Source: Phycisphaeraceae bacterium
GTDB lineage: Bacteria > Planctomycetota > Phycisphaerae > Phycisphaerales > UBA1924
DNA: 54,060 nucleotides
Direction of reading: 5' to 3'
Assembly: GCA_019636495.1 (NCBI GenBank)
Contig: JAHBXL010000014.1
Span: 1 to 54,060, forward strand
Positions 46,861-54,060 of the stretch are shown one piece after another. The notes below the pieces were generated by a model. That model did no database searches. It was not told the origin of the DNA and worked only from the letters and a program-made list of their open reading frames with translations. Position 1 is the first letter of the stretch; each line of letters begins with the position of its first letter. The position numbers were made by a program, and so were the translations under genes.

Positions 46861-47051
46861 GACCGAGTCCTGATCGGACGAATCCGCCCCCACCCCAACT
46901 CCAGTCTTGTCGGGCGTGAGAACACTTTCCAACGCGAGGGCCGTTCGGACATCGGCCCTCACGAGTTCAATACGAAGCAAGGTACTGGCCCCGGCCGGAA
47001 ATCGACAGATTTTCTGCACAGGCTGTGTCGGTCCACCCCTCCCGGGCAGGA

Positions 47052-48281
47052 CTACCAGTTGATTCGCCGGATGCGGTCGGCCGCTTCGGCCATCCGTTCG
47101 GCCTCGACGGTCAGGGCGATTCGGAAGTAGTCCCGCCCGGCCGGGCTGAAGCCGGCTCCGGGCACGACGACGGTGTCGCCCTGCTCAAGCAGTTTGGCCG
47201 CAAAGGCCATCGAGTCCATCGGGCGGCCATCCTTGCCCAACGGCGTTCGAGCCCAGACGAAGAACCCCGCGCCCGGGTTGTCGACCTCGCACCCGATGGC
47301 CCGCAGGGCGGGCACGATCACGTCGCGCCGCTTGCGGTACAAGTCCCGCATCGCCTGCACCGCAGCGTCGTCGAACCGATCGAGCGCGGCCGCTCCGGCG
47401 ACCTGGATCGCGTTGAACACACCTGAATCAACGTTGGCCTTGATCCCCGCCAGCGCACTGATGATTGCCGGGTGCCCGACGGCAAACCCGATGCGCCACC
47501 CCGTCATGTTGAAGGTCTTGGAGAGCGAGTGGAACTCAATCCCCATCGTCTCGTCGATCGATGCGTTCCGCGCCTGCCACATCGAGACGGGTTTGTCTTC
47601 GAAGTACAACTCGCTGTACGCGACATCGGATGCGGCGACGCACCCGCGCGAGCCGTCGGCACGCCATGTCGAGCCGTTCCACTCGAGGAGCCGCTCATAG
47701 AAACCGACATCCGCGCTCGCCGCCGTCGGGTTGCTCGGGTAGTTCACCCAGCAGATGCGCGCCGCCTGCGACACCGCCCCGGGGATCGATGCAAAGTCCG
47801 GCTTCCACCCGCTCTCCCGCCCGGCGGGCAACTTGTGCACGCGGCAGTGCGCCAGCACCGAACCAATCTCGTACACCGGGTACGCCGGATCGGGCACGAG
47901 CACCAGATCGCCGGGATTGGTCACCGCCCATGGCAGGTGCGCGATGCCGTCCTTCGAGCCGATGCAGCAGACAATGTGCTTCATCGGGTCGACCGTCACG
48001 CCGAATCGCCGCTGCATGAACCTCGCGCACGATTGCCGGAACACCCCCAGCCCGCCGCCCACCGCCGGGTATTGCTGATTCACCAGTTCACGCATCGACC
48101 GGTCCATCGCCTGCACGATGAACTCGGGCGTCTGCTTGTCGGGGTCTCCAACGCCGAGGTTGATCACATCCGCGCCCGCGGCGATGCGCTCGCGCTTCTT
48201 GCGGTCGATCTCGTCAAAGAGGAACGGTGGCAGGGCCTTGAGGCGGTCGGAACGAACATCGGAAACAGCGGTCGTGGGCAT
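47052..48281 (-). CDS. dapL: LL-diaminopimelate aminotransferase
   Basis: 409 aa PLP enzyme of fold type I. It converts tetrahydrodipicolinate plus glutamate to LL-diaminopimelate in one step, feeding lysine and peptidoglycan. The N-terminal RLKALPPFLFDEIDRKK and VINLGVGDPDKQTP are typical of DapL. The PLP lysine is in HSLSKTFNMTGWRIGF, and ISPxPxNPT is replaced by VNYPSNPTAA. The C-terminus has FFVWARTP and VVPGAGFSPAGRDYFRIAL. Other class I aminotransferases are close, but the opening motif and lysC in the same window favour DapL. TACGAT lies 8 nt before the ATG. Confidence 0.86.
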   Translation of the reverse strand: MPTTAVSDVRSDRLKALPPFLFDEIDRKKRERIAAGADVINLGVGDPDKQTPEFIVQAMDRSMRELVNQQYPAVGGGLGVFRQSCARFMQRRFGVTVDPMKHIVCCIGSKDGIAHLPWAVTNPGDLVLVPDPAYPVYEIGSVLAHCRVHKLPAGRESGWKPDFASIPGAVSQAARICWVNYPSNPTAASADVGFYERLLEWNGSTWRADGSRGCVAASDVAYSELYFEDKPVSMWQARNASIDETMGIEFHSLSKTFNMTGWRIGFAVGHPAIISALAGIKANVDSGVFNAIQVAGAAALDRFDDAAVQAMRDLYRKRRDVIVPALRAIGCEVDNPGAGFFVWARTPLGKDGRPMDSMAFAAKLLEQGDTVVVPGAGFSPAGRDYFRIALTVEAERMAEAADRIRRINW

Positions 48282-48289
48282 AGGGGCCG

Positions 48290-48295
48290 ATCGTA
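48290..48295 (-). promoter_or_regulatory. candidate -10 (TACGAT) for leaderless dapL start
   Basis: TACGAT on the minus strand ends 8 nt before the dapL ATG, in the 39-bp gap after the upstream small gene. No ribosome site is visible. Confidence 0.4.
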
Positions 48296-48320
48296 TGCCG
48301 CGCGTGCGCGGCCCACGCGC

Positions 48321-48638
48321 TCAGTCACGGCGCCCGAAGCCGCGGCCGCGATCGGCGAGCGTCACCAGGCCGAGAAGTGTGAACACGATGCCGTTCAACG
48401 TCGCGCCGACCGTGATGCAGTACACGCCGACGCCGATGGCGATGAGCGCGCCAAGCATCGATATCACGGGCACGGGCACAAAGATCAGCCCCAGGCCCAC
48501 AAAGAACGGGCCGATCTGACGGCTCTTGTTCACTACGATCATGTACACGCCGTAGGCGCACAACGCCACCGCCGCGACCACCAGAAGCACGTTGACCAAT
48601 CCGCCGAACAGGTCTGTCCGAGGCCGCGGCTCGTCCAT
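48321..48638 (-). CDS. small three-helix membrane protein, hypothetical
   Basis: 105 aa, not recognised. Three hydrophobic segments (about residues 12-33, 42-60, 64-85) are joined by short loops, with a basic C-terminus (RGRGFGRRD). AGGAG lies 7 nt before the ATG at 48638, a clear ribosome-binding site. It lies 39 bp upstream of dapL on the same strand. Confidence 0.62.
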   Translation of the reverse strand: MDEPRPRTDLFGGLVNVLLVVAAVALCAYGVYMIVVNKSRQIGPFFVGLGLIFVPVPVISMLGALIAIGVGVYCITVGATLNGIVFTLLGLVTLADRGRGFGRRD

Positions 48639-48702
48639 GGGGCAACTCCTGTGGTTTCCGGAGCAACAGCCTATCAAAAGCCGCCACCCAGCGGGCGCGG
48701 CG

Positions 48703-48708
48703 TAACCT
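48703..48708 (+). promoter_or_regulatory. candidate -10 (TAACCT) for leaderless start
   Basis: TAACCT ends exactly 6 nt before the GTG at 48715 of the DUF2752 gene. The same hexamer and spacing occur before hutG. Confidence 0.4.
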
Positions 48709-48714
48709 CTGTGC

Positions 48715-49239
48715 GTGCTTGGTCAGGCCACCCACCCCCCCCTCGTCCCCCCCACCGGCATCACGGCGGGTCTCACAGGTCGGCGTCGCTCCGTCGCGGC
48801 GAGGGCCCGGGCGACAATCGGCGAGCGCATCGCCGCGGCGGCGGTGGCGGCCATGATCCTGGCTGTTCTCGTCACGGCGGCCAGTTTGCGGCCCTCGCCC
48901 ACGGGCGTGGGCACGCACAGGCAACTGGGCATGTCGGTGTGCGGGTGGATTGCGACGATCGACAGGCCCTGCCCCACCTGCGGCATGACGACCGCGTTCT
49001 CCTGCGCTGCGAACCGGCGGCCGTTGGATTCGCTCCGGGCCCAGCCCTTCGCGGCGGTCGCGGCAGTCGTGGCCGCGGCGGCGTTCTGGGGTGCTGCGCA
49101 CGTGGCGGTGTTCGGATCGTGTCTTGGTCTGCTGGCGGGTCGGCTGGTCCTTCGGCCGCGGGTGCTATGGCCGGTGGGTGTGGCGTGGGCGGCTTCGTGG
49201 GTCTACAAAGTGGTGTCGTACGCGGGCGGCGCGGGCTAG
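48715..49239 (+). CDS. DUF2752 membrane protein
   Basis: 174 aa. The DUF2752 signature CPTCGMTTAF followed by a hydrophilic turn and helix (RRPLDSLRAQPFAAV) is clear. Three hydrophobic helices lie at about residues 38-56, 98-125 and 135-155. The function is unknown. The N-terminus is Pro-rich, coded by C8 and C7 runs at 48735-48753. A GTG start is preferred because TAACCT lies 6 nt upstream; otherwise an ATG near 48853 would remove the first helix. Confidence 0.8.
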   Translation: MLGQATHPPLVPPTGITAGLTGRRRSVAARARATIGERIAAAAVAAMILAVLVTAASLRPSPTGVGTHRQLGMSVCGWIATIDRPCPTCGMTTAFSCAANRRPLDSLRAQPFAAVAAVVAAAAFWGAAHVAVFGSCLGLLAGRLVLRPRVLWPVGVAWAASWVYKVVSYAGGAG

Positions 49240-49306
49240 CGTGCATGCAACTGCCGCGACCCTCGGGCGTATGGATGGCGATGCGGGGGCAAGTGAGGAA
49301 CGGCGA

Positions 49307-49969
49307 ATGAAGGCACGGAACATCGGACACGCGGCCGCGGCCTGCGTCGTGCTGCTCCTGGCGGCGGTGGCCGGTTCGGGGTGCCAACTTGTGGGCGTCA
49401 TGGCCGCGTCGGCGCACCGTTCGGGTTCGCACGAGGTGAAGGCCAAGTATCGTGGGCTCGAGGACAGGACTTTCGCGGTGGTGGTGAGCGCGGATCGGTC
49501 GATCCAGGCCGATCATCCGGACATTGTTGTGACGTTGACGCGTGAGATTTCCCGGCGTCTCGCGGCCGATGCGGCCGCGAGCGGGTACGTTCCGGCGAAC
49601 GATGTGCTGGCGTTCCAGTTTCAGCGGCCCAACTGGGTGGCGATGACGCCGCAGCAACTGGCCGAGGAGTTCGGCGTGCAGCGGCTGGTGTATGTCGACC
49701 TGGCCGAGTATCGGCTGACCGACCCCGGCAACCCGTATGTGTGGAAGGGCGTGGCGATCGGCACCGTGAGCGTTACGGAGGCGGACGGGTCGATGCCGAG
49801 TCTGTTCGCGTTCCGAGAGAACGTACGCGTGACGTACCCCGATCTGGAAGGCGTGAGCCCATTGGAGCAACCGCGGGACACAGTGAAGATCGCGCTGACA
49901 TCGCGGTTCGTGCAACGGGCCACGTGGCTTTTCTTCGATCACACCGAGAAGAACGTGATGGAGTACTGA
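49307..49969 (+). CDS. lipoprotein, hypothetical
   Basis: 220 aa. A signal peptide ends in GSGCQ (Cys about residue 26), a lipobox-like site. The mature part (YRGLEDRTFAVVVSADRSI, LTREISRRLA, VQRLVYVDLAEY) resembles a lipoprotein family often seen in planctomycetes, with an alpha/beta layout reminiscent of LpoB/LptE-type folds. The function is unknown. AGGAA lies about 7 nt before the ATG. The next gene is another lipoprotein 39 bp downstream, so they likely form an operon. Confidence 0.72.
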   Translation: MKARNIGHAAAACVVLLLAAVAGSGCQLVGVMAASAHRSGSHEVKAKYRGLEDRTFAVVVSADRSIQADHPDIVVTLTREISRRLAADAAASGYVPANDVLAFQFQRPNWVAMTPQQLAEEFGVQRLVYVDLAEYRLTDPGNPYVWKGVAIGTVSVTEADGSMPSLFAFRENVRVTYPDLEGVSPLEQPRDTVKIALTSRFVQRATWLFFDHTEKNVMEY

Positions 49970-50008
49970 GCGGTTGCACGGGGCCGCGAACAAAGCGGGA
50001 AAGAGAGC

Positions 50009-50689
50009 ATGAACAGACGAATCCTGCCGTACCTTGTTGCGATGCTCGCCTTCGGACTGCTGGGCGCGCAGGGGTGCAACATCGTGGGTCCGCTGGGGTA
50101 CATCGTCGGCGGTCCAGAAAAGACCGATGCCCTGTACACGCTGCCGGACAACCGCCCCGCGGTCGTGTTCGTCGATGACCCGGACTCGCGTCTGCCCAGT
50201 CGCATCGTTCGTCAGCGCATGGGCAAGGCCGCGGAGCGCGAACTGCTGGACAACAAGTGCGTGCGGGACGCCGAGATAGTCTCGTCGGATGCGGCCGTCG
50301 CCGCGAGCGCGATCGACCGCTTTGGCCAGCGCCAGACGATCGCGCAGATCGGGCAGAAGGTCGGCGCTGAGGTGGTGGTGTATGTCCGGCCCGAGACATT
50401 CGCGCTCTCGCCGGATGGCGCGCAGTTCGCGCCCTCCGGCAGCGCACGCATCAAGGTCGTGGACGCGAGCAACGGCAGACGCCTCTGGCCCGCGCCCGAC
50501 AGCGCGGACCCAGCGGCCCAGTGGCACACCGTGCGCTACGACCTGCCGACACGCCAGGGCTCGGTGCCGGATTCGCCGGCGCAGATCCAGGCGGCCGAGC
50601 ACCAACTCGCCGAAGAACTCGGCCGGGCGGTCGCCCGTGTCTTCTTCAAGCATGAGACCAAGACCCGTGCCTCGCGCGTCGGCGATTGA
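50009..50689 (+). CDS. lipoprotein, hypothetical
   Basis: 226 aa. The signal peptide ends at GAQGC (Cys23), followed by NIVGPLGYIVGGP, a start shared by planctomycete lipoproteins of unknown function. The domain has DNRPAVVFVDDPDSRLPSRI, VGAEVVVYVRPETF and IKVVDASNGRRLWP. As in the gene before it, beta strands around an ATP-independent alpha/beta fold are likely. The two may work as partners at the inner or outer membrane. GGGAAAGAG lies just upstream of the ATG. Confidence 0.72.
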   Translation: MNRRILPYLVAMLAFGLLGAQGCNIVGPLGYIVGGPEKTDALYTLPDNRPAVVFVDDPDSRLPSRIVRQRMGKAAERELLDNKCVRDAEIVSSDAAVAASAIDRFGQRQTIAQIGQKVGAEVVVYVRPETFALSPDGAQFAPSGSARIKVVDASNGRRLWPAPDSADPAAQWHTVRYDLPTRQGSVPDSPAQIQAAEHQLAEELGRAVARVFFKHETKTRASRVGD

Positions 50690-50696
50690 CCGTCGC

Positions 50697-50702
50697 TAAC
50701 CT
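50697..50702 (+). promoter_or_regulatory. candidate -10 (TAACCT) for leaderless hutG start
   Basis: TAACCT ends exactly 6 nt before the GTG at 50709, in the 19-bp gap after the lipoprotein gene. It would let hutGI be transcribed separately. Confidence 0.4.
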
Positions 50703-50708
50703 GCTGGC

Positions 50709-51665
50709 GTGATCCCGCACACTGCTCCACCCGTCTGGCCTGAGAGGCGCCCCGCGCCGGGTCGTTTCGCGGCGTCGATCGTGCGAAGTTCGCCGGAACT
50801 GGTCGAGGATTCCGGGGCGATGGCGGAGGCGAGCAAGTGCCGCATCGCGCTGCTGGGTCTGGCCGACGACACGGGCGTGGTAATGAACAACGGTCGCGAC
50901 GGGGCCCGCGCGGGCCCTCACGCTTTCCGCGCTGCGCTGTCGCGGTACGGCGTGGCCGCACCGATGGACGAGCCCATCGATGCGCCGGCCTACCCGCGTG
51001 TGTTCGATGCGGGCGACATTGTGATCGGCGCCGACATCCACGAGACTCATGCGCGGGTGACGGAGGCCGTGCTCGCGCTGCTGGAACTGGGCCTGTTCCC
51101 CGTGGGGATCGGCGGCGGGCACGACCTGACATTCCCGCTTGTGCGCGCGGTCGCGCGTGCCCACGGCGTCATGAAGGGCCTGTACTTCGACGCACACCTG
51201 GACGTTCGGCCCGAGGTCGGCTCGGGCATGCCGTTCCACGCGTTGCTCGGCGAGCGGCTGGCCGACCGTGTGAGCGTTCTGGGGCTGGATCCGATGGCCA
51301 ACACCTCCGAGCATCTGGCCTGGTTCCTTGCTCATGGCGGCGCCGCGCTGGGGAACGATGCCGCGCCGGCGTGCGTGCCCGGGCCCGCGGCGCAGCCGGC
51401 ATTTGTTTCGCTGGATCTGGATGTGCTTGATGCTGCGCACGCTCCGGGCGTGAGCGCGCTGAACCCGTGCGGCATGAACCCGCGACAGGTCGGCGCGTGG
51501 ATCGACGCGGTTTCACGTGACCCATCGGTCCGATGCTTCGACATCATGGAACTCAACCCCTCGCATGATGCGGACGGTCGGACGGCACGTCTCGCAGCGC
51601 ACATGTTCCTGCGATTCCTCCGCGGCATCGGTGAGCGCTTCCGCGAGGAGCGGGTCGGCTCATGA
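50709..51665 (+). CDS. hutG: formiminoglutamase-type arginase/agmatinase family hydrolase
   Basis: 318 aa. Dinuclear-Mn ureohydrolase motifs appear in order: GGGHDLTFPL, YFDAHLDVR and FVSLDLDVLDAAHAPG. Arginases, agmatinases and formimidoylglutamases share them. The 4-bp overlap with hutI, and hutH/hutU elsewhere in the window, support formimidoylglutamate hydrolysis to glutamate and formamide, the last histidine-degradation step. The N-terminal ~45 residues are less conserved. The GTG start follows TAACCT by 6 nt. Confidence 0.87.
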   Translation: MIPHTAPPVWPERRPAPGRFAASIVRSSPELVEDSGAMAEASKCRIALLGLADDTGVVMNNGRDGARAGPHAFRAALSRYGVAAPMDEPIDAPAYPRVFDAGDIVIGADIHETHARVTEAVLALLELGLFPVGIGGGHDLTFPLVRAVARAHGVMKGLYFDAHLDVRPEVGSGMPFHALLGERLADRVSVLGLDPMANTSEHLAWFLAHGGAALGNDAAPACVPGPAAQPAFVSLDLDVLDAAHAPGVSALNPCGMNPRQVGAWIDAVSRDPSVRCFDIMELNPSHDADGRTARLAAHMFLRFLRGIGERFREERVGS

Positions 51666-52924
51666 GCCTGCTCATCCGCAATGCCCGCGTGCTGCTCGCG
51701 TTCGAATCGCCGCCGGGCTGCGCGCTCCGCGGGCGCGCCATGGGCGACTGGCCCGTGCTCATGGGCGCGGATGTGCTGGTCGAGGGCGGCACGATCTCGA
51801 AAGTGGGCCGAGGCCTGAAGCCCTTTCGCGGCGCGGCAGAGATCGATGCCGCGGGGCGCGTCCTCATGCCCGGTTTCACCGATTGCCACACGCACGCCTG
51901 CTGGGCGGGCGACCGGCTCGACGAGTGGGACCAAAAGCGCGCCGGGACGCCGTACCTCGACATTCTGGCCCGTGGCGGCGGGATCATGTCCACCGTGCGG
52001 GCGGTCCGTGCCGCCGCGCCCGCTCTGCTCGCGGCGATGCTGCGGGCGCGTCTGGAGCGCATGCTCGCGCTGGGCTCGACGACGATCGAGGTCAAGTCCG
52101 GCTATGGCCTCTCCAAGGCCGCCGAGATGAAGATGCTCAACGCCATCGCTCAAGGGGCGGTCGGCTTCGCCGGAACAGTCGTGCTCACCGCGCTGCTCGG
52201 TCATGCGATCGATGCCGATGCGCCCGACGGCGAGGCGTTTGTGCGAGAGACGATCGACAGCACGCTGCCCGCCGTGTCAGCGAAGTTCCCCGGCATCGCG
52301 GTCGATGCGTACTGCGAGCAGGGCGCGTGGGGTCTTGATGATTGCCGGGTGCTGTTCGAAATCGCCATGCAGCGCGGCCACCCGATCCGCGTGCACGCCG
52401 ACCAGTTCAACAGCCTCGGCATGATCGCGATCAACACCGAGTGGTCGGCCCGTGGCCACGCCATGCGCTCCATCGACCATCTTGAAGCCACCCCCCCCGC
52501 CGATCTCGGGGCGCTCGCCGCGACGCCGACCATCGGCGTTCTGTTGCCCTGCACGGGCTTTCACACCGATGGCCGCTACGCCGACGGGCGTGCTCTGGTT
52601 GATGCCGGCGGGGCGGCCGCGCTCGCGACCAACAACAACCCCGGCACCTCGCCCTGCCCCTCGATGCCGATGGCCATCGCGTTGGCGGTCCGGTTCAACA
52701 AACTCAGTGTGAACGAGGCCATCGCCGCCGCGACCATCAACGGCGCAGCCGCGCTCGGCCTGCACGATCGCGGGGCGATCGCCCCGGGTATGCGCGCAGA
52801 CTTGCTCCTGCTCGAGCACCGCGACGAACGGATGCTCGCCTACGAGTTTGGCGACAACCCCGTGCGAGAGGCCATCGTCGGCGGGCGGCTTGTCAGGTTG
52901 TCGCGCGCAAACGCGTCGTTTTGA
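51662..52924 (+). CDS. hutI: imidazolonepropionase
   Basis: 420 aa amidohydrolase that opens the imidazolone ring to N-formimino-glutamate. Visible motifs are DCHTHACWAGDR (metal His pair), GGGIMSTVRAVR, STTIEVKSGYGL, VHADQFN (metal His) and the final ADLLLLEH. The position that is Asp in characterised HutI (ATDxNPG), a metal ligand, is Asn324 here (LATNNNPGTSP). So activity is likely by context but one canonical residue is changed. It starts within the hutG stop (ATGA) and its 3' end overlaps the convergent MerR-type gene by 32 bp. Confidence 0.9.
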   Translation: MSLLIRNARVLLAFESPPGCALRGRAMGDWPVLMGADVLVEGGTISKVGRGLKPFRGAAEIDAAGRVLMPGFTDCHTHACWAGDRLDEWDQKRAGTPYLDILARGGGIMSTVRAVRAAAPALLAAMLRARLERMLALGSTTIEVKSGYGLSKAAEMKMLNAIAQGAVGFAGTVVLTALLGHAIDADAPDGEAFVRETIDSTLPAVSAKFPGIAVDAYCEQGAWGLDDCRVLFEIAMQRGHPIRVHADQFNSLGMIAINTEWSARGHAMRSIDHLEATPPADLGALAATPTIGVLLPCTGFHTDGRYADGRALVDAGGAAALATNNNPGTSPCPSMPMAIALAVRFNKLSVNEAIAAATINGAAALGLHDRGAIAPGMRADLLLLEHRDERMLAYEFGDNPVREAIVGGRLVRLSRANASF

Positions 52925-53777
52925 CCGTTGTCATATCGCGTACCGATGCAGGTCGCGCTGCGCGGGCTACGCACGCCAGTTCGCACAAACTGTGGACAAT
53001 CCGCACGCCTGTCCGCGGCGGCAGACCCGCGATTCCCGGCCCGAACCAGACCGTCTCAACGCCAGCATCGGTCGAGTGCCGGCGCTGGTCGGCTGGCAGG
53101 GTCGCGCCGCGATCAAACACCGTGCACACGAGCGATTCGCGTCCGGCTTGACCATTGCCCGAGGCAAGTTCCGCGCCGACGACGCGGTAGTTGCACTCGC
53201 GCAAGACCGCCCCGGCCATGAGCGCCCGTGCCCCGGCTCCTTCCGAACCGACCGCCGAAACCACTGCGACAGGCCCATCGGCCCGAGGCTCGGCCAGCAG
53301 CACCGAAATGCGATGGGTCGTCTCTTTGCAAATGGCTGCGGCCGTGCCAGGGTGCACGTTTGAGCCGGAAGCCGCGGCTCCGTGGCCGTCCTGCTCTGCC
53401 TGATTGAGCAGCATCGTCATCGGGCCATCGCACACGGAAGCGACGGTGCGCGACCGCAGAAACTCCGCGATCAGGACACCGGTCGCGCGGGCCGTGTTCC
53501 GGTCTCGTGCGGCAGACAGAATCGCGAGTTCCGCCTCGCCGTTCTGCGCCGCATCGACCGCGGCCTGGTCCAGTTCCGGCAAACTGAAGAGCGCCGGGTC
53601 CGCAATCGGGGCCGAGGTTTCGCGAATGAACCTGACGGCCTCGGCCATGGCAATGCGCCGGTGCCCGCCGGCGGTGCGTTCGGCCCGCAGGCGTCCATCG
53701 TCCACCCATCTCTTGAGCGATGATTCGCTCACACCGATCAAGAGGGCCAGATCCTTTGGCGACAAGTGACTCTGCAT
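52893..53777 (-). CDS. MerR-type HTH regulator with B12-fold-like C-terminal region
   Basis: 294 aa. Residues about 4-50 are a MerR/excisionase-type DNA-binding domain (LSPKDLALLIGVSESSLKRW, LRAERTAGGHRRI). A helical region (about 70-165) and a Rossmann-like segment (PVAVVSAVGSEGAGARAL, then NYRVVGAEL) resemble the helical-bundle plus cobalamin-binding arrangement of CarH-type light/B12 regulators. The cobalt-ligating His of the usual motif is not present (SEGAG in its place). It may sense something else or nothing. The start is the ATG at 53777, directly before the HTH. It is convergent with hutI. Confidence 0.68.
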   Translation of the reverse strand: MQSHLSPKDLALLIGVSESSLKRWVDDGRLRAERTAGGHRRIAMAEAVRFIRETSAPIADPALFSLPELDQAAVDAAQNGEAELAILSAARDRNTARATGVLIAEFLRSRTVASVCDGPMTMLLNQAEQDGHGAAASGSNVHPGTAAAICKETTHRISVLLAEPRADGPVAVVSAVGSEGAGARALMAGAVLRECNYRVVGAELASGNGQAGRESLVCTVFDRGATLPADQRRHSTDAGVETVWFGPGIAGLPPRTGVRIVHSLCELACVARAARPASVRDMTTVKTTRLRATT

Positions 53778-53944
53778 GTCCGGAGCGTTCCCTTCGCGTA
53801 CATACGAGGCCAACCGTGGCGCATCGGAACCGATTCCGTACGCGGCCTCGCGTCCGAAGCACTTCGCTGAGTCCAGCATTGCCGGATTCAGAATCGCGCA
53901 CGTTGAACGACGAGATGCGCAAATCGAGCGTCGATGTTGGGCGG

Positions 53945-54060
53945 TCAGGCGGCCTGCTGAAGCGGCGGCTCAGACTCGACTTCGGCCACTGGAATCGCGG
54001 ATTCCGCCGCACCCCGACGAATCTCCGCCAGCCGCCTCTGATACGCGGCCCGCAGTTCGT
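53945..54060 (-). CDS. C-terminal fragment of an unidentified protein (cut by window edge)
   Basis: The last 37 codons of a minus-strand gene that enters from the right. The visible end is helical and charged (ELRAAYQRRLAEIRRG), then acidic and Pro-rich, ending QQAA. Nothing identifies the family. The 167 bp between it and the MerR-type start hold that gene's promoter region. Confidence 0.45.
   Translation of the reverse strand, partial: ELRAAYQRRLAEIRRGAAESAIPVAEVESEPPLQQAA

Overview
The window is GC-rich, densely coded bacterial DNA with genes on both strands. I see no rRNA, tRNA, CRISPR array, insertion sequence or prophage. Several features point to a planctomycete, most likely class Phycisphaerae: a secreted beta-helix protein ending in two FLxAWFAG-type 'GC dockerin-like' repeats, a CPRCGYDLR zinc ribbon fused to membrane helices, short lipoprotein families, DUF2752 and DUF2726 proteins, and a Ser/Thr kinase fused to a sulfatase-modifying-factor domain and a hydrolase. 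This assignment is inferred from gene families, not from a marker tree.

Layout. 0-2.1 kb: a QueC-like protein with a degenerate PP-loop and aspartokinase (lysC). 2.1-7.4 kb, minus strand: a B12-domain/MeaB GTPase fusion, then hutU and hutH. 7.5-13.6 kb: a lipoprotein hydrolase, a single-helix membrane protein, a GNAT acetyltransferase, prolyl-tRNA synthetase and a MATE exporter. 13.8-19.7 kb: a signalling block of a RedB-like thioredoxin-fold protein, a hybrid histidine kinase, an outer-membrane barrel and a second hybrid kinase. 19.7-24.6 kb: secreted gamma-glutamyltransferase and a GH78 alpha-L-rhamnosidase. 24.6-33.5 kb: an ArsR-SRPBCC operon followed by DUF1428, DoxX, rsmH, a VOC lipoprotein, the kinase fusion, a methyltransferase, a zinc-ribbon membrane protein, a second SRPBCC protein and a DUF1801 protein. 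33.7-39.6 kb, minus strand: a complete six-gene Mrp Na+/H+ antiporter operon with fused MrpAB. 39.8-49.2 kb: prmC, an LpxH-like phosphoesterase, the beta-helix protein, a secreted cyanophycinase-like peptidase, a DUF2726 protein, dapL and small membrane proteins. 49.3-53.8 kb: two lipoproteins, hutG-hutI, and a MerR-type regulator. A gene fragment runs off the right edge.

Functional links. hutH, hutU, hutI and hutG together cover histidine to glutamate, but lie in two clusters about 43 kb apart. lysC and dapL both belong to the lysine/diaminopimelate route.

The most notable cross-cutting signal is in the starts. About a dozen genes have a TAnnnT hexamer exactly 6-8 nt before the start codon, often a GTG, and no Shine-Dalgarno. 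This suggests leaderless transcription is common here. Other genes have clear AAGGAG-type sites. No single new defence or biosynthetic system is evident. The best leads are the leaderless-start architecture, the kinase/FGE/hydrolase fusion, and several proteins that keep a family fold but lack a canonical active-site residue.
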